A DNA stretch of 64,000 nt from Streptomyces camponoticapitis (GTDB lineage Bacteria; Actinomycetota; Actinomycetes; Streptomycetales; Streptomycetaceae), in contig NZ_BMMV01000009.1 of assembly GCF_014646115.1 (NCBI RefSeq), positions 186,001-250,000 on the forward strand, read 5' to 3'. Positions 61,981-64,000 of this stretch are shown here, in pieces. Made by a program: the position numbers and the translations under genes. Position 1 is the first letter of the stretch. Every line of letters begins with the position of its first letter. Below the pieces are notes generated by a model that made no database searches, had not been told where the DNA came from, and was given only the letters and a program-made list of their open reading frames with translations.

Positions 61981-62001
61981 CGTTGCCGTCAACTACTGCC
62001 G
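61981..62001 (+). repeat. Imperfect direct repeat, right copy
   Basis: CGTTGCCGTCAACTACTGCC followed by G, equal to the left copy at 58558 except for one extra A. It lies beside the terminator at 62008. Confidence 0.55.
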
Positions 62002-62007
62002 ACGAAA

Positions 62008-62038
62008 AAGCCCCGCCAGGACATGTCTGACGGGGCTT
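62008..62038 (-). terminator. Intrinsic terminator after the immunity gene
   Basis: The stem AAGCCCCG/CGGGGCTT with inner CAG/CTG is followed on the minus strand by a T-run (AAAAA on the plus strand at 62005-62009). It ends the toxin-immunity transcript and may also stop the SDR transcript arriving from the other side. Confidence 0.82.
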
Positions 62039-62055
62039 CAGATTTGCATGAGCGA

Positions 62056-62253
62056 TCACATCACGGCAGTGAGTGGCAGATCCGGCAGGCTGTCCAAGAG
62101 AGCCCTCACCTCATCCTTGGTCGCCCCTACACGCGTCTGAAAGTCACGGTCATCCCCGGTCTCAAGCGCCTCCATCATCAGCGCTTCAACCAGAAAGAAT
62201 TCCGCTCTAGGCATCGTGATCACGACCTGCTCCCCGCGATCCTCCACACGCAT
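62056..62253 (-). CDS. Candidate immunity protein for the Hint-linked toxin
   Basis: 65 residues, acidic and mostly helical (EFFLVEALMMEALETGDDRD), no named family. The start is ATG 62253 with GAGAGGA eight bases upstream; it begins 13 bases after the toxin stop. A small acidic gene directly behind a polymorphic toxin C-terminus is usually its immunity gene. This assignment is by position only. Confidence 0.65.
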   Translation of the reverse strand: MRVEDRGEQVVITMPRAEFFLVEALMMEALETGDDRDFQTRVGATKDEVRALLDSLPDLPLTAVM

Positions 62254-62266
62254 CAAAATCGTCCTC

Positions 62267-62884
62267 TCACTCTGACTTGAAGTTCCTGGTGAAGTACCTG
62301 TGGCCCTCTTGAGGTGCGAAGACAGTACCACCGTCCCTCGATCCGGGGTTGCGGATCACGATTACCCCGTTTCGCCAATAGGCAGACGCACCATCGGATC
62401 GCACGCGACGCTCTCCGTTCAGGATTACACCTTCAGCCATGTCGGAGAATTGTGCGCGGGTCCGAATTCCAGGGAACTCCCCCTGCTCTACAACATGCTT
62501 CCGGAAGGCGTGACCGTCCGCTCCCGCGAGTTCATCCGCTGCGAGTCGAGCTTGAAGTCGGGGGCCATCCGCAACGTTGCAGCCGCCGGAATTGTGAACG
62601 AGGACCGGAGTCTCGCCCGCAAGCACATAGTACGTGTGGACGTCAGCGACAGTGAGGTTGTAGACCGTCGCCTGTTGGGTCCAGCGGGACAGCGCGGTGA
62701 TCTGTACGTGCGTGCCCGCGCTCGTCCTGAGCCACTGGCCCGGCTTGAGCGTCGTTGCCTTTATCCACTCGTTCAGTTCGGGGACCCAGAAGGGGTGGCC
62801 GTCGGTGGCGGTGACCGAGGCAGTCCTGGATCCCTTCTTGCCGTCCGTGTCGATGGTGACCCTGACAAGGTTCTTGGTGCCGAG
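62267..62884 (-). pseudogene. Polymorphic toxin C-terminus: Hint remnant plus RNase-like toxin domain
   Basis: About 205 codons. The first 95 are the end of a pretoxin Hint (intein-like) domain (RTASVTATDGHPFWVPELNE to YNLTVADVHTYYVLAGETPV, then LVHN). The last 105 form a toxin domain (AFRKHVVEQGEFPGIRTRAQ and a C-terminal GGTVFAPQEGHRYF) resembling BECR-fold RNase toxins of the CdiA-C type. The secretion, repeat and N-terminal Hint parts are missing: at about 62884 homology stops and antisense ISL3 transposase sequence begins. It could still donate toxin domains by recombination. Confidence 0.75.
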
Positions 62885-63070
62885 ACCTACCTGACCACCG
62901 GCATCACCAACGCCGCCTCCGAAGGCAACAACCGCCTCATCAAGCTCGAAGCACGTAACGCCTTCGGCTTCCGCAACCGAGCGAACCAACGCCTGCGCTC
63001 ACGCTGTGCAACCACACGCCGCAGCCAACGGGAAGCACACCCCCCACTAAATTCGAAGACCCAACAAAGC
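62882..63070 (+). mobile_element. ISL3-family transposase 3' remnant
   Basis: The plus-strand frame from 62882 encodes the C-terminal end of an ISL3-type transposase (YLTTGITNAASEGNNRLIKL, ARNAFGFRNRANQRLRSRCA), about 50 codons, followed by a short non-coding end near 63070. The rest of the element is gone. It abuts the truncated toxin gene and is transcribed in the opposite sense. Confidence 0.75.
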
Positions 63071-63095
63071 CCTCCTCGCGATTTACCAGAATAAT

Positions 63096-63545
63096 TCATT
63101 CTTTATGGAAGTCCACATTCTTGTCGATCAAATCGGGGTCGCCGAGATGAATGACAAGATCACCCGAGCCTTTGTAGGCATAAAACCCGCTCTCCGTAAC
63201 ACCTTCAGCACCGCAGGATCCAGGCGGAAATTTGAGAGAGACCCACGGGCTCCCACCACTGCGGGGAGCTTGCACACTCCACGTTCCAGCGAGTCTCGCT
63301 CCGCCGTCTCCCTCAGTGAAAACTTGCTGGCACGTCACACCGGAGAGTTCAACCGTTCCATCTCGCGAGAAGGAGGCCAGACCGCCGCCGACCCCCTGCC
63401 AGGTCCCGACAACCGCCTCTTGATCCAGTTTCTGCGAACCGTTATCGTCTTTCACTCCGACGCAGCCCGAAACAGAAAGAAGGAGCAAGGAGAGGCCAGA
63501 CAGCACAATCCGGCGATCCCACCTAACGGAAATCAACCCGTTCAC
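63096..63545 (-). CDS. Small secreted lipoprotein
   Basis: About 149 residues from GTG 63545; TTG 63536 after GGAG is an alternative. A basic N-terminus, a hydrophobic stretch and the lipobox SVSGC give a lipoprotein with mature N-terminal Cys near residue 25. The mature part is a small beta-rich domain (VVGTWQGVGGGLASFSRDGT to GDPDLIDKNVDFHKE) with two further Cys, of a type common in Streptomyces. It overlaps the end of the upstream gene by 23 bases. It could be an outer-face immunity protein, but there is no direct evidence. Confidence 0.75.
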   Translation of the reverse strand: MNGLISVRWDRRIVLSGLSLLLLSVSGCVGVKDDNGSQKLDQEAVVGTWQGVGGGLASFSRDGTVELSGVTCQQVFTEGDGGARLAGTWSVQAPRSGGSPWVSLKFPPGSCGAEGVTESGFYAYKGSGDLVIHLGDPDLIDKNVDFHKE

Positions 63546-64000
63546 TCCACGAAATTTTGATGGCTGTAGGGCGCTGACCGTTCGGGAATGCCTTCTGCGC
63601 CGCATTGAAGAGCGTCTGCAATGCGGTGTTCGAACTTCCACCCTTGTACCCTTCTCCGGTGGGGCTCCTCATCCCTGATTCACGAGTGATGTTGTTTTTG
63701 AGCGTGAACTGTACATTGCCGCTCTTTCCGTCACGTCCGACAGAAGCCAATTTCGCTGTCAGCACATAGGATCCGAGGACCGCAGCGGACTGGTTGAAGG
63801 TGCGCCCCCTGTCCTCCTTGCCACTCCACTTCCCTCCGGTCGCCATACCGAAAGCATCCTCCAGCATCGTCCCATATCTTTCCACCTGCCCCAGATCGGA
63901 GAGTTTGCGATCGTATCTGGCGGAGTCGCCGACCGCCATGCCCTTCATATCTTTACCGAGCAGCTCCCTCACGTGATCGAGCCATCGCTGTCGTTTCACT
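63523..64000 (-). CDS. Unknown protein, N-terminus outside window
   Basis: The last 158 or so codons of a gene running in from the right edge. Features: a helical stretch (DHVRELLGKDMKGMAVGDSA), the segment RYGTMLEDAFGMATGGKWSG and a beta-rich end (NVQFTLKNNITRESGMRSPT, then AIKISWSERVDFR). No family recognised. Its third-position GC is lower than the core genes to the left, in line with accessory origin. Overlap with the lipoprotein gene suggests they are co-transcribed. Confidence 0.6.
   Translation of the reverse strand, partial: VKRQRWLDHVRELLGKDMKGMAVGDSARYDRKLSDLGQVERYGTMLEDAFGMATGGKWSGKEDRGRTFNQSAAVLGSYVLTAKLASVGRDGKSGNVQFTLKNNITRESGMRSPTGEGYKGGSSNTALQTLFNAAQKAFPNGQRPTAIKISWSERVDFR

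Noticed and set aside
62300..62880. Plus-strand frame continuing from the ISL3 remnant back through the toxin gene
   Set aside because: Only the part from 62882 matches a transposase; to the left the minus strand carries the recognisable Hint and toxin sequence.

Overview
The window is high-GC actinobacterial DNA. Coding regions have G/C-rich third positions, GTG and TTG starts are common, and gene content and order match the conserved core of a Streptomyces chromosome (phoH through hrcA-dnaJ, lepA-rpsT-holA, comEA-comEC, leuS, nadD-LCP-rsfS, proA-proB, obgE-rpmA-rplU). Most genes lie on the minus strand.

Layout. 0-8.5 kb (minus): hrcA, dnaJ, a nitronate monooxygenase, rsmE, a HIT protein, rnz, a PfkB-type kinase and phoH (cut by the left edge), with a CIRCE operator in front of hrcA and a decayed GH92 mannosidase tail behind the kinase. 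8.6-14.9 kb: an MBL-fold hydrolase and a DUF3097 protein (plus), hemW, then a divergent pair made of a SpoIIE-type phosphatase and a response regulator. 14.9-22.9 kb: acyl-CoA ligase, lepA, rpsT, holA, a small acidic protein, a YceI protein and an arylamine N-acetyltransferase. 23-28.7 kb: comEC and comEA, degV, and a membrane coiled-coil protein. 28.9-32 kb: leuS behind a leucine leader peptide and an intrinsic terminator, which together look like a transcription attenuator. 32.3-36.5 kb: a membrane cytochrome b-like protein overlapping a NuoF/ferredoxin-like flavoprotein, then an rRNA methyltransferase. 36.6-38.7 kb: two identical tRNA-Ala(GGC) genes flank a GT87 mannosyltransferase and two small zinc-ribbon genes.

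38.8-57.3 kb holds genes that, by position and family, belong with cell-wall and spore-wall polymer synthesis interleaved with housekeeping genes. These are nadD, an LCP-family protein (the position of S. coelicolor PdtA), rsfS, a histidine phosphatase, an M48 protease, two membrane proteins sharing a cytosolic motif, proA, a small protein, proB, a TagF-like polymerase, a cytidylyltransferase-SDR fusion that probably makes CDP-ribitol, and a GT4 glycosyltransferase. The ribosome-linked block obgE-rpmA-rplU follows, with its own promoter.

From about 58.2 kb to the right edge the DNA changes character. Where Streptomyces chromosomes normally carry rne beside rplU there is at least 5.8 kb of accessory sequence. 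It holds a toxin with two HTH antitoxin-like genes, a decayed zinc-ribbon recombinase gene, an SDR oxidoreductase, an imperfect direct repeat bracketing these, the C-terminal end of a Hint-type polymorphic toxin cut by an ISL3 transposase remnant with a candidate immunity gene behind it, a small lipoprotein, and a partial unknown gene.
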